NCBI GenBank assembly: GCA_013416395.1
Contig: JACCEP010000019.1
Span: 1 to 55,258, forward strand
From: Alcaligenaceae bacterium
Lineage (GTDB): Bacteria; Pseudomonadota; Gammaproteobacteria; Burkholderiales; Burkholderiaceae_B
Reading direction: 5' to 3'
DNA: 55,258 nucleotides
Shown: one piece after another, positions 30,901 to 39,649 of the stretch
Numbering within the stretch: the stretch's first letter is position 1
Layout of the letters: each line of letters begins with the position of its first letter
Position numbers and translations under genes: made by a program
The notes under the pieces: generated by a model
What the model was told of the DNA's origin: nothing
Databases searched by the model: none
What the model saw: only the letters and a program-made list of their open reading frames with translations

Positions 30901-32367
30901 AAATATCGTCGCTAGCCCCAGAAATATAAAAAAGCCCAGCGAGTCGGTGGCGAAGGTAAGCAGTACCGATGAGCCCATAGCGGGATCTTTGCCAAACTTG
31001 TCGCGCAGCATGGGTATTAAAACACCCAGCGTCGCACCGATCAGCATGTTGCATACCATAGCCGCCATCATGACGCCGGCAATAGCTGCTGACCCAGAGA
31101 TAGCCCAGGCGAAGGCGGCGGCGACAAGACCGCCGCACAGACCAACCAGCAGGGTAACGATTAGCTCGCGCTTGACCAGTGTCCACGCGTTTGAGCCTGT
31201 TACGCGTCCCACAGCGAGTGCTCGGATAATCATGGTCATGGTCTGGTTGCCCGAATTACCGCCTATGCCTGCCACAATGGACATAAGGAAGGCAAGAATC
31301 ACGATGTGGCTAACCGTACCTTCGAAACGTGAGGCGACCAGCGATGCAATAGAGGCGGTACACAGGTTGATAAACAGCCACGGTGCACGGTTGCGTAGCG
31401 CGTCGGTTAGAGGGGCAAAGATGTCTTCTTCTTGCAAACCTGCACGCGACAGTGCTTGCTCTTGTGAGTCTTCCTGGATAACGTCAACAACGTCGGCAAT
31501 GGTGACGCGGCCGATCAGCCGGCCCTGATCGTCCACCACAGGTGCGGACACCAGATCGTAGCGCTCAAAGGCGCCTGCTGCGTCGGCGTCGGAGTCGAGC
31601 GGATTGAGCGTCAGGTAATCGGTAAGCATAACTGACGACACCAGTGTTTCTGGGTCTTTGACCAGCAGCGATGTCAGGTGCAGCGTGCCCTGAAGCTTGT
31701 CCTGACGGTCTACGACAAAGATTTGGTCAGTGTGGTCGGGCAGCTCTTGCAGACGGCGCAGATAGCGCAGCACCACTTCGAGCGATACATCTTCCCGCAC
31801 CCTGACCATTTCAAATTCCATGATCGCCCCGACCGTGTCTTCGGGGTAACCCATGGCTTCGAGTAACTGCGCGCGTTCGCCTTCAGTCAGGCCTTTTTGT
31901 ACTTCGGCAATGACGTCGGGCGGAAGGTCTGCCGCCAGGTCAGCGATTTCATCGGCATCCATGGTGCCGGTGGCGGCCACCAGATCTTGGTGGTCCATGG
32001 ATTCGATGAGTGACTCGCGGGCCCAGTCATCGACTTCGAGCAGGACGTCGGCGTCATGTTCGGCACTGACCTGTTGCCATACAACCTGTCGCTCCTGCAC
32101 CGGCAACGATTCGAGAATGAAGGCAATGTCAGCCGGGTGCAGATCGTTGATAATCGCCCGGATCTCGTTTTCGTGCTGCTTGTGCAGCAGGCCTCCGAGC
32201 TGATGCGATTTGTCGTCGGACTCGTGACGCTGCGCGAGCGATTCGACAACATCTTGACGCTTCAGGATGGTTTGCAGCTCTTGCAGTGCCAGCTGTGCAT
32301 CTTCAGGCTCGAGACGGCGCGGAATGGAGAGCGGGACGTTTTCCGCCCGTTGCTGGGGATCCGGCAT
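30892..32367 (-). CDS. mgtE: Magnesium transporter/channel MgtE
   Basis: A magnesium-gated Mg2+ channel of the inner membrane. The 491 residues show the MgtE N domain (about 55-155, with LHPADIAFILESLP and MDADEIADLAADLP), a CBS pair that senses Mg2+ (about 170-295, with VSSVMLTDYLTLNP and GRLIGRVTIADVVDVI), a connecting helix, and five transmembrane segments (about 325-490) with the pore motif GGNSGNQTMTM. The gene follows the thioesterase gene by 13 bases and is the last of a likely minus-strand operon. No Mg2+ riboswitch was recognised upstream. Confidence 0.94.
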   Translation of the reverse strand: MPDPQQRAENVPLSIPRRLEPEDAQLALQELQTILKRQDVVESLAQRHESDDKSHQLGGLLHKQHENEIRAIINDLHPADIAFILESLPVQERQVVWQQVSAEHDADVLLEVDDWARESLIESMDHQDLVAATGTMDADEIADLAADLPPDVIAEVQKGLTEGERAQLLEAMGYPEDTVGAIMEFEMVRVREDVSLEVVLRYLRRLQELPDHTDQIFVVDRQDKLQGTLHLTSLLVKDPETLVSSVMLTDYLTLNPLDSDADAAGAFERYDLVSAPVVDDQGRLIGRVTIADVVDVIQEDSQEQALSRAGLQEEDIFAPLTDALRNRAPWLFINLCTASIASLVASRFEGTVSHIVILAFLMSIVAGIGGNSGNQTMTMIIRALAVGRVTGSNAWTLVKRELIVTLLVGLCGGLVAAAFAWAISGSAAIAGVMMAAMVCNMLIGATLGVLIPMLRDKFGKDPAMGSSVLLTFATDSLGFFIFLGLATIFLI

Positions 32368-32380
32368 GTGTGGCCTTGCT

Positions 32381-32788
32381 TTAAACAGGTGGAATGGCGC
32401 GGCGTTTGCGCTGGTCGTCGGTCGCGACGTAGGTAAGAATAGCCTCGGTTACTTTGACGACTTCGGCTTCCATGCGCTGGCGCTCGGCATACACTTCAAC
32501 GGAAATCGTGATTGAAGTGGTGCCTACTTTGATGATGTCGGCATAAAAGCTGAGCAGATCACCTACGAATACGGGCTGTTTAAACGTAAATGAGTTAACG
32601 GCGATGGTAGCGACGCGCCCGCCTGCACGGCGAGTGGCCGGTATGGAGCCGGCGATATCAACTTGCGACATGATCCACCCGCCAAAGACGTCTCCATGGA
32701 GGTTGGCATCAGAGGGTTGTGGCATGACGCGCAGTATGGCGCGCCGCTCGGGTGGGGGTAATGTAGTGTCGTGGTTCTCGGTATTCAA
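32381..32788 (-). CDS. yciA: Acyl-CoA thioesterase, YciA-type hotdog protein
   Basis: Hydrolyses acyl-CoA to free acid and CoA; YciA proteins have broad substrate range. The protein of about 135 residues has the single hotdog domain with LRVMPQPSDANLHGDVFGGWIMSQVDIAG near the N-terminus (the catalytic aspartate in GDVFGGW), FKQPVFVGDLLSFYA and GTTSITISVEVYAER. The start is uncertain: no in-frame ATG suits, and TTG at 32788 is chosen because the family begins close to there; the open frame continues upstream into the M20 gene. Mid-operon between the amidohydrolase and mgtE. Confidence 0.82.
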   Translation of the reverse strand: MNTENHDTTLPPPERRAILRVMPQPSDANLHGDVFGGWIMSQVDIAGSIPATRRAGGRVATIAVNSFTFKQPVFVGDLLSFYADIIKVGTTSITISVEVYAERQRMEAEVVKVTEAILTYVATDDQRKRRAIPPV

Positions 32789-32814
32789 CGTCGCAGTTCC
32801 ATAAATTACGGTGC

Positions 32815-34017
32815 TCAGGCGGGTTGTGCTGCCAGCCATTGGCGGGCCAGTTCCACCCAATACGTGGCACCTAGCGGGATAAGGTCATCGTTGAAATCGT
32901 AGCTGCCATTGTGCAGCATGCAGGGGCCCAGGCCGTGACCACCTTCGCGATGGTCGCCGTCCCCGTTGCCGATCCATACATAGCAGCCCGGTTTTTCCAG
33001 AAGCATGAACGCAAAGTCTTCGGCGCCCATGGAAGGCCGGATTGACTGTCTGACATGCTCTTTACCGACAATGCTTTCGATGACCTGGGCGCAAAATGCC
33101 GTGGCCCCCTCTTCGTTGAGAGTGGGGGGGTACTTGCGATGAAAGGCAAAGTCGACCGAACATTTCATGGCCTGGCAGCTCAGCGTGGCGATGTCGCGCA
33201 TGCGCGTTTCGATGAGATCGAGCACGGCTTCTGAAAAAGTGCGTACTGTACCGCGCAGAAAAGCCTCGTTAGGGATGACGTTGTCGGCTGAACCGCTGTG
33301 TATTTGCGTGATACTGAGAACGGCATTGTCGAGTGGGTCGAGCTCGCGTGAAATAATGGTTTGCAGGGCTTGTGCCAGCTGCACGGCGGCCATGACTGGG
33401 TCGTTGCCCAGGTTGGGCATACCGCCATGGGCGCCTTTGCCCTCAATGCGGATTTCGAACGTATTGCTGGACGCCATCATGGCCCCTGGGCGTAGAGCAA
33501 ACGTGCCTACCGGCATACCAGGCCAGTTATGCATGCCGAAAACGGCCTGCATGGGGAAGCGGGTAAACAAACCGTCGTCGATCATGGCCTTTGCGCCGCT
33601 GAAGCCTTCTTCGGCAGGCTGGAATATAACGTAGACAGTGCCGTCGAAATCACGGTGTTGGGCCAGGTGGCGTGCCGCAGCCAGCAGCATGGCGGTATGG
33701 CCATCGTGGCCACAGGCGTGCATTTTTCCTGGAAACTTACTGGCATGCTCGAAGGTGTTGGCCTCTTGCATGGGCAGGGCGTCCATGTCGGCGCGCAAGC
33801 CCAGAGCGTAACCATTTTGGGTGTTGCCTTCGATGACGCCCACTACACCTGTTACGCCAAGGCCACGATGAACGGTGATGCCCCAGGACTCAAGCTTTGA
33901 GGCTACAAGGTCGGCAGTACGGACTTCTTCGTAAGCCAGTTCGGGGTGTGCGTGTATATCGCGGCGTATGGCAGCAATTTCGGATTTCCATCCAACGATA
34001 GTTTCAGCAAGTTTCAT
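32815..34017 (-). CDS. M20D-family amidohydrolase (second copy)
   Basis: A 400-residue metal-dependent amidohydrolase with the same motifs as the gene at 2222: RRDIHAHPELAYEE, LRADMDALPM, MHACGHDGHTAM, FQPAEEG, GKGAHGGMP and MGAEDFAFML. The two proteins are clearly paralogous but differ over their length, so they are not a recent duplication. Substrate is unknown (N-acyl or N-benzoyl amino acids are typical). ATG 34017 is chosen because AGGA lies 9 bases upstream; a TTG two codons earlier is possible. It lies 56 bases after suhB and 26 bases before the thioesterase gene, in one operon. Confidence 0.9.
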   Translation of the reverse strand: MKLAETIVGWKSEIAAIRRDIHAHPELAYEEVRTADLVASKLESWGITVHRGLGVTGVVGVIEGNTQNGYALGLRADMDALPMQEANTFEHASKFPGKMHACGHDGHTAMLLAAARHLAQHRDFDGTVYVIFQPAEEGFSGAKAMIDDGLFTRFPMQAVFGMHNWPGMPVGTFALRPGAMMASSNTFEIRIEGKGAHGGMPNLGNDPVMAAVQLAQALQTIISRELDPLDNAVLSITQIHSGSADNVIPNEAFLRGTVRTFSEAVLDLIETRMRDIATLSCQAMKCSVDFAFHRKYPPTLNEEGATAFCAQVIESIVGKEHVRQSIRPSMGAEDFAFMLLEKPGCYVWIGNGDGDHREGGHGLGPCMLHNGSYDFNDDLIPLGATYWVELARQWLAAQPA

Positions 34018-34073
34018 GGCCAAGTGTCCTATGTATTGTCAGGGTGAAACCGTTGGCGAGCTAAATCGGTATT

Positions 34074-34922
34074 TTAGATTTTTTTCATGTGAGGCTGGAT
34101 CATGGCGTCAAGAGCCGGTGCCGTGTGCTCGTTACCTGCATAGACATAGCCTTTGATGGGCCATGAGTCTTGATGGCGGATATCTTCGCATATGCCACCC
34201 GCCTCGCGCACGATAACAGTGCCAGCGGCAACGTCCCACGGGGCCAGACCCATTTCCCAGTAGCCGTCGTATCGGCCGCAGGCTACCCAGGCAAGATCCA
34301 GCGCTGCGGCACCATGACGCCGTACACCACGTGTATGCCGTATGGCATGATGCAGTGTGGGCATGTACTCATCATAAAACGAGAAATCGCGAAACGGGAA
34401 ACCCGTACCCACGACCGACTCTGCCAGCGAACTTGCGTTTGACACCGTGATGCGGTGTTCATTAAGCCACGCGCCTACGCCGTACATTGCTGTGAAAAGC
34501 TCTTCGCGGTTGGGGTCGTATACCACCCCTATAACGGGCGTGTCGCGCTCAAGAGGCTCGTCGCCATCGACCAGAGTGCCTGCATGCGCAATCAGTGCAA
34601 TGGACACCGCATATTGCGGAATGCCATGCAAGAAGTTGGTGGTGCCATCAAGCGGGTCGATATACCAGCTCGCCAGGCCTGCTGTCTGCCCACCGCTCTC
34701 TTCGGCCACGATGCCATAGTCGGGCGTGCGCTGGCGCAATATTTCGATGACGGCGTTTTCAGATTCGCGGTCAGCCTGCGAGACCAGATCATTGCGCATT
34801 TTGGTGTCGATAACCAGATCTGCCCGGTTATGCGAGTACGCCTGTAAAATGGCTGCAGCGGCGTGCGCGGCTGTAACGGCGGCGTCCAGGCAGTCGCTGA
34901 GAGGAAGACGGGTTGGTTGCAT
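34074..34922 (-). CDS. suhB: Inositol monophosphatase family protein SuhB
   Basis: A Mg2+-dependent phosphatase of the FIG superfamily. In E. coli, SuhB also takes part in rRNA transcription antitermination. The 282 residues carry the metal-site motifs EES (in GIVAEESGG), WYIDPLDGTTNFLHGIP (the DPLDGT core) and the late WEMGLAPWDVAAGTVIVREAGG. The start at 34922 (MQPTRLPLSDCLDAAV) fits the family; an open frame extends 14 codons further. First gene of the minus-strand operon suhB, M20 amidohydrolase, thioesterase, mgtE; divergent from mnmC. Confidence 0.92.
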   Translation of the reverse strand: MQPTRLPLSDCLDAAVTAAHAAAAILQAYSHNRADLVIDTKMRNDLVSQADRESENAVIEILRQRTPDYGIVAEESGGQTAGLASWYIDPLDGTTNFLHGIPQYAVSIALIAHAGTLVDGDEPLERDTPVIGVVYDPNREELFTAMYGVGAWLNEHRITVSNASSLAESVVGTGFPFRDFSFYDEYMPTLHHAIRHTRGVRRHGAAALDLAWVACGRYDGYWEMGLAPWDVAAGTVIVREAGGICEDIRHQDSWPIKGYVYAGNEHTAPALDAMIQPHMKKI

Positions 34923-35015
34923 CGTGTTTAAGGCCCTTTGTTGACATGAGCACTGTGCGCTCAATCACACCACGCATTGTACGTGATGACTATTCAGTTT
35001 GGGTTTCAAAGGTTT

Positions 35016-36947
35016 ATGCCTCGTTCCTACCAGCCGCTCATTCCGGCCACCCTGTCGTTTAATGAAAATGGGGTTCCATTCAGTACCAGGTTTGGCGATG
35101 TGTACCATGCGCGCGCCGGTGCACTGGATGAAGCCCGCAATGTCTTTCTCGCCGGCAATGACCTGCCAGAGCGTTGGCGCGGAAAATCCACCTTTACCGT
35201 CTGCGAGGCGGGTTTTGGCCTGGGCCATAATTTTCTGATGCTGTGGCATGCATGGCGTAATGACCCAGCCCGCCCTGCGCGTCTGCACATGGTGTCGTTT
35301 GAGGCGTATCCTTTTTCACGTGCTGATATGAGCAGCTTTCTGCTGACGTATCTTGATGGGCCCGAGCGCAGGCTGGCGGCGCAATTAGCCGAAGCCTGGC
35401 CGCCGATGCTGCCTGGTATGCACAGGCTTGAGTTCGAGGGTGGGGCGGTTACGCTCACCCTCGCATTCGGGCCCATCCAGCGCCTCGCCCGTCAAGTGTC
35501 GGCCCGTGTAGACGCATTTTTTCTCGATGGTTTTGCGCCCCGTCTCAATCCCGATATGTGGTCGCCCGCTTTGTTCGGACAGATGGTGCGCATGGCGAAT
35601 AAAGACGCAACGGTCGCTACATGGTGTTGCGCGGGGCAGGTAAGGCGTGACCTTGCCAATGCTGGCTTTCTGGTCAAAAAGGTGGCAGGCTTTGGCGGTA
35701 AGCGTGAAATGACGCTTGCAGTGCTCAGGCCCGAAATACGACGTCCGGCAGGTGGTCAGCGTGTGCTTGACCCCGTAGCGATCATCGGGGGTGGCCTGGC
35801 AGGGGCGGGGGTGGCGCAGGCGCTCGCCCTGCGTGGGCACGAAGTGACCGTCTTTGACCCCGTCTTCGCGCAAGGTTTGGGGGCCAGCCACCTGGGCCAT
35901 TTGGCTGCTGGGCTTACCCCTCTCATCAGTGGTGATGACGATTTTCGGGCGCGACTGAGTCGCGCTGGCTGCCTGCGCGCGCTGCAACGATGGCAAGGCT
36001 TGGGGCTGGGAGCTCGTCCCAAGGTCTGCGGCACACTTGATATTATGCGAGCACCCGAAGACGTGACCACGTGTCACAAGGCGCTCGCATTTTTAAAGTT
36101 TCCTCCCGATTGGGTCCGCTGGCTCGATGCCCAAGAGGCATCTGATAGAGTAGGAGTGTCACTGGACGCCGGGGGGCTCTGGTTTGAACGGGGCCAGGTT
36201 GTGAGGCCTGAACGCTTGCTTGAGGCCTTGTTCAGTCAGCCAGGCATACGGTGCGAGCCGCGCGCGGTCGGTGCACTGCGCCGCGATGCGTGTGGCATGT
36301 GGCAGCTGTTTGATACGCAACAAAGGCTGTTGATGCGTACCTCTCAGGTGGTGCTGGCCAACGCTCGGGCGGTACCGAGTTTGTTTTCCTCGATTCCGGG
36401 GCAGACGCTCCCGCCGCTACTTTCGGCCATGTTGTCCATGGCAGGCCAGGTTAGCTACCTGCCGGCCGATGATGCGCCCGCACTGAGCGCGATTGTGGCA
36501 GGTGCAGGTTATGGTCTGCCGTCGGTTCAGGGGCGTTATGTGGCCGGCAGTACGTATGAGCCTGGTGCTGTCGCCAGTGTCATTACCGAGCAGGGGCATC
36601 GCGAGGTGATGGCAAGGCAGGCCGCTTTGCTGAATCAGGCTTTTCCGCCGTCGGGGGTCATGCCGGGTGTGCTGGATGGCTGGGCTGGCTGGCGTGCAAT
36701 GCTCTCTGACCGCCTGCCAGTTGTTGGCAAGGCGTGCAATGTTTTACCTCAAAGTGTGCAAGATGTTGCACAGCGGCGGGGGATGGTGGATGATGTACGG
36801 GGGGAGACCGGCCTGTGGCTAACTTGCGCGTATGGCTCGCGGGGGTTGAGCTGGGCGGCGCTGGCAGGCGATATTATTGCCGCACGCCTGGGCAATGAGC
36901 CTGTGCCGCTGGAACGTGAGCTTTTGCACCGAATTTCGCCACGCTAG
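35016..36947 (+). CDS. mnmC: tRNA U34 modification bifunctional enzyme MnmC
   Basis: Completes mnm5s2U34 in the anticodon of tRNAs such as tRNA-Lys. The N-terminal half (about 1-245) is a SAM-dependent methyltransferase with CEAGFGLGHNFLMLW and FFLDGFAPRLNPDMWSPALF (catalytic aspartate). The C-terminal half is an FAD-dependent oxidoreductase that removes the carboxymethyl group, beginning VAIIGGGLAGAGVAQAL and ending with YGSRGLSWAALAGD. 643 residues from ATG 35016, chosen because the chain then begins SYQPLIPATLSFNENG, as the family does; ATG 34986 is an alternative. A tRNA-Lys(UUU), one of its expected substrates, lies 3.6 kb downstream. Confidence 0.94.
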   Translation: MPRSYQPLIPATLSFNENGVPFSTRFGDVYHARAGALDEARNVFLAGNDLPERWRGKSTFTVCEAGFGLGHNFLMLWHAWRNDPARPARLHMVSFEAYPFSRADMSSFLLTYLDGPERRLAAQLAEAWPPMLPGMHRLEFEGGAVTLTLAFGPIQRLARQVSARVDAFFLDGFAPRLNPDMWSPALFGQMVRMANKDATVATWCCAGQVRRDLANAGFLVKKVAGFGGKREMTLAVLRPEIRRPAGGQRVLDPVAIIGGGLAGAGVAQALALRGHEVTVFDPVFAQGLGASHLGHLAAGLTPLISGDDDFRARLSRAGCLRALQRWQGLGLGARPKVCGTLDIMRAPEDVTTCHKALAFLKFPPDWVRWLDAQEASDRVGVSLDAGGLWFERGQVVRPERLLEALFSQPGIRCEPRAVGALRRDACGMWQLFDTQQRLLMRTSQVVLANARAVPSLFSSIPGQTLPPLLSAMLSMAGQVSYLPADDAPALSAIVAGAGYGLPSVQGRYVAGSTYEPGAVASVITEQGHREVMARQAALLNQAFPPSGVMPGVLDGWAGWRAMLSDRLPVVGKACNVLPQSVQDVAQRRGMVDDVRGETGLWLTCAYGSRGLSWAALAGDIIAARLGNEPVPLERELLHRISPR

Positions 36948-37063
36948 CAGGCTTTACTGTAATTCAATTTGCAGGTCTATTCCTGTTCGGGGCAGTTTTC
37001 AGGCGTTTTGAAAGGCGCATGAATACTGTCGATTTTATTTTATAGCTCAAATCCGTCAAAATA

Positions 37064-39322
37064 ATGGCTTTTGAATGCTTTACGGGCGAAAGCCCAGAGG
37101 ATTGCGCTGTGCCGCCCAAGTCTAATCTTGAACACGTGACGCAACTTGCCGACCTGGACTTCCTGTCATCCAAATCGATGCGCGCCGATTTTTCTGCGGG
37201 CAATGTCGGGCTGCAGCTTCAAATTGAAGCGCATGCTCCGGGGGTCTACCGGGTTCGTTGTGCAAAACCTGATGAACTCTTGCCCGAAAAGGCCAATGCT
37301 CGCGCCAGAGCCAGGGCGCAAATGCTTCTGGCACGCGAAGAAGCCGTTGGCGAGCTTGCCGTCAGCTCAGTAACCGATCTGTCTCACGAGGGATGGCGCA
37401 TTGAGCAAGGCGATATTGCGCTTGAACTTACACGTTCTTCCATGCATATCTCAGTATGGCGCAACGACGATCTGGTGTTTTCCACCGTCGATGGGGCTAC
37501 ATTGGGGCTTGCCGAGGGTGACGCACCAGTCTGGCAGTTCTGTGCAGAGCTCGATGGCGACGATCTGCTCTATGGCGCGGGTGAGTCCCCCGGTCAGCTC
37601 GATCGCAATGGTTCGCATCTTGTTACTGATGACGCTGCCGCACGGGCATTACCATTGGTCTGGAGCACGCGTGGCTGGGGGTTGTATCTGAACACGCTTT
37701 CGCGCGTCGAGCACGATTTCGGTGCGACCGATGCCGGTCAGTATCAGCTTACGCTGCACGACGAAATCTTCGATCTGTTTATATTTATCGGTGAGCCTGC
37801 CGAAATCATCAACCAGTATACGGCGCTCACTGGCCGTGCAGGTCAGCCTGGCCTGCCGCTCATGGGGGTTTGGCTCGATCAGGCCAGCGGCCAGTCGGTT
37901 GATGAAATTCTTCAGGTCGCACAAAACTTCCGCACCCAGCAATGGGGGCTTGATGTTGTCAATCTTGCTCCGCCTGCGCTCAATGGTTTCCAGACCGACA
38001 AGCCAGCGTTTGAGTGGGATGCTTCACGCATCACTGACATGCGCGAGCTCGCGGGCCGTTGTGAAGAAGCCACTCTGCAGCTGGCCGGGCCTACGTTTCC
38101 GGGCGTACTGGCAGACACCGATTTGTTTTCCGACTGGGAAGACCGGGGTTGGCTGCTCATAAATGACGACAGCGAGGCGCTGGTATTGCCAGGCATTGAG
38201 GCCACGGGCGGCAGGCCGTTTGGTCTGCTCGACCTCACTCACAAAGATGTCTATAAGCTGTGGGTTGAGCGCCAGCGTCAGAGTTTTGAAGATGGTCTGG
38301 TGGCACCTTCCTGCAACGCGCAATTCGATATACCTGACGACATTACTGCCCGCGGGGGTGAGAGCGGCGCGCTGCTGCGCACGCTTTATCCCATGCTGGT
38401 ACGTCAGGCATTGTTTGATGCCGTCGCGGGCCACAAAACGCCGCAAGAGGGCGTGGTCTGCAGTGCCGACCTTTTCCCTTCCGTTCAGCGCTTTGCGTGG
38501 CAAACGGGGCCGCGTACCGGCAATAACTGGCAGGCCATGGAGCACACGTTGCGCACGGCGCTCTCGCTGGGCAACAGCAGCGTGCCTGTACAAATGCATG
38601 CCTTGGGTTCTGCGGTTCATCCCACTGATGACATGACACCAGAGCTATATGTGCGTTGGCTTGCCATGTGTGTCTTTTCAGGAAACTTCAGTTTTCAAGC
38701 CCTGCCAGGCTTGTTGCCATCCAGCTTTGACGAAGCCACGCAAGAGCTGGTGCGCCACTGGCTGCAATGGCGATATCGTCTGGTGCCTTATGTGCTGGGC
38801 ATTATCGAAGAAGCTGTGCGCACTGGTCAGCCTGTGCAGCGTTCAATGGCGCTTGCTTTCCCAACTGACTACGTAGCCCAGCAGTGGGATACGCAATATA
38901 TGCTTGGGCCTGCCTTGCTAGTGGCACCGGTGGTTCAGCCCGGTAACAAGGTGCAGGTATATCTGCCTGCTGGCGACGCATGGTGGGATCTGAACACCGG
39001 CTGGCGTTACGAGGGTGGCACAACCTGGACTGCCGAGGTAGGGCTTGATAGCTTGCCGCTGTTTGGGCGCGAGGGGCATATGCTGTGTCTTGGCCCCACC
39101 GTACAGCATTCGGGGGACTTCAACTCGGCCCGTATTCTTGATGAAGTATGGATGTTCGGCATGCCCGAGCACAGCCCCGTTGTCATGCGCAACAAAATTC
39201 GCGTTATGCAAATGCAGGGCTCCAGCTATATCAAAGGCCTTGAAGGGCTGCGCATATTGCCTTCCGAGGGGCTTGAGGTCAAGCGGCGTGGTGCTGAGGT
39301 ACGTATTTCACGCGCACGTTGA
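37064..39322 (+). CDS. GH31-like protein, apparently without catalytic acids
   Basis: A 752-residue protein with the layout of glycoside hydrolase family 31 (alpha-glucosidases): N-terminal beta domain with DLLYGAGESPGQLDRNG (about 168-184), a barrel region, and a C-terminal part with LGPALLVAPVVQPGNKVQVYLP and LPLFGREGHMLCLGP. No signal peptide. The two active-site positions look lost: where the family has a W-x-D-M-N-E type nucleophile motif this protein reads SCNAQFDIPDD (416-426), and where the acid/base aspartate stands in a W-x-G-D motif it reads WQTGPRTGNNW (479-489); the following DIGGF block is MHALGSA. A binding or regulatory role, or a wrong alignment, is possible. Confidence 0.75.
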   Translation: MAFECFTGESPEDCAVPPKSNLEHVTQLADLDFLSSKSMRADFSAGNVGLQLQIEAHAPGVYRVRCAKPDELLPEKANARARARAQMLLAREEAVGELAVSSVTDLSHEGWRIEQGDIALELTRSSMHISVWRNDDLVFSTVDGATLGLAEGDAPVWQFCAELDGDDLLYGAGESPGQLDRNGSHLVTDDAAARALPLVWSTRGWGLYLNTLSRVEHDFGATDAGQYQLTLHDEIFDLFIFIGEPAEIINQYTALTGRAGQPGLPLMGVWLDQASGQSVDEILQVAQNFRTQQWGLDVVNLAPPALNGFQTDKPAFEWDASRITDMRELAGRCEEATLQLAGPTFPGVLADTDLFSDWEDRGWLLINDDSEALVLPGIEATGGRPFGLLDLTHKDVYKLWVERQRQSFEDGLVAPSCNAQFDIPDDITARGGESGALLRTLYPMLVRQALFDAVAGHKTPQEGVVCSADLFPSVQRFAWQTGPRTGNNWQAMEHTLRTALSLGNSSVPVQMHALGSAVHPTDDMTPELYVRWLAMCVFSGNFSFQALPGLLPSSFDEATQELVRHWLQWRYRLVPYVLGIIEEAVRTGQPVQRSMALAFPTDYVAQQWDTQYMLGPALLVAPVVQPGNKVQVYLPAGDAWWDLNTGWRYEGGTTWTAEVGLDSLPLFGREGHMLCLGPTVQHSGDFNSARILDEVWMFGMPEHSPVVMRNKIRVMQMQGSSYIKGLEGLRILPSEGLEVKRRGAEVRISRAR

Positions 39323-39380
39323 ATGCGTGTTGGGGGCACGGCCGTTACCGTAGCGCTGACGACCTCCCCAGCTGCCTCTT

Positions 39381-39500
39381 TCCTGCAGCGACCGCTACGG
39401 CGGTTCCTGCAGCGATCCTGGCAGCGACCTCTACAGCGGATCCTGCAGCGATCCTAGCAGCGACCTCTACAGCGATTCCAGCATCGATCCCCTGCAGTGA
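39381..39500. repeat. Degenerate 12-bp tandem array with 36-bp higher-order period
   Basis: The gap 39323-39649 between the GH31-like gene and the phosphoesterase holds no accepted gene. From 39381 the sequence reads as 12-base units of the type TCCTGCAGCGAT, CCTGGCAGCGAC, CTCTACAGCGGA; this trio repeats almost exactly at 39405-39440 and 39441-39476. Units decay toward 39560 (CAGTGAT, CAGCAACGCC). A TTG-started frame through it encodes an Ala/Ser/Thr/Pro repeat but overlaps the phosphoesterase gene antisense and is not accepted. Confidence 0.85.
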
Positions 39501-39649
39501 TCCTTACAGTGATCCCAGCAGCGATTCCCACATTACTCTTCACAGCAACGCCCTCACAGCAACGCCAGCAAGCGCTCTAGGCGCTGGCATTGCGACAGGG
39601 GTGTCAGGCCTAAGAAAAGGCCGTGGTGGTGGGTTTGAGGCTGTTTACA

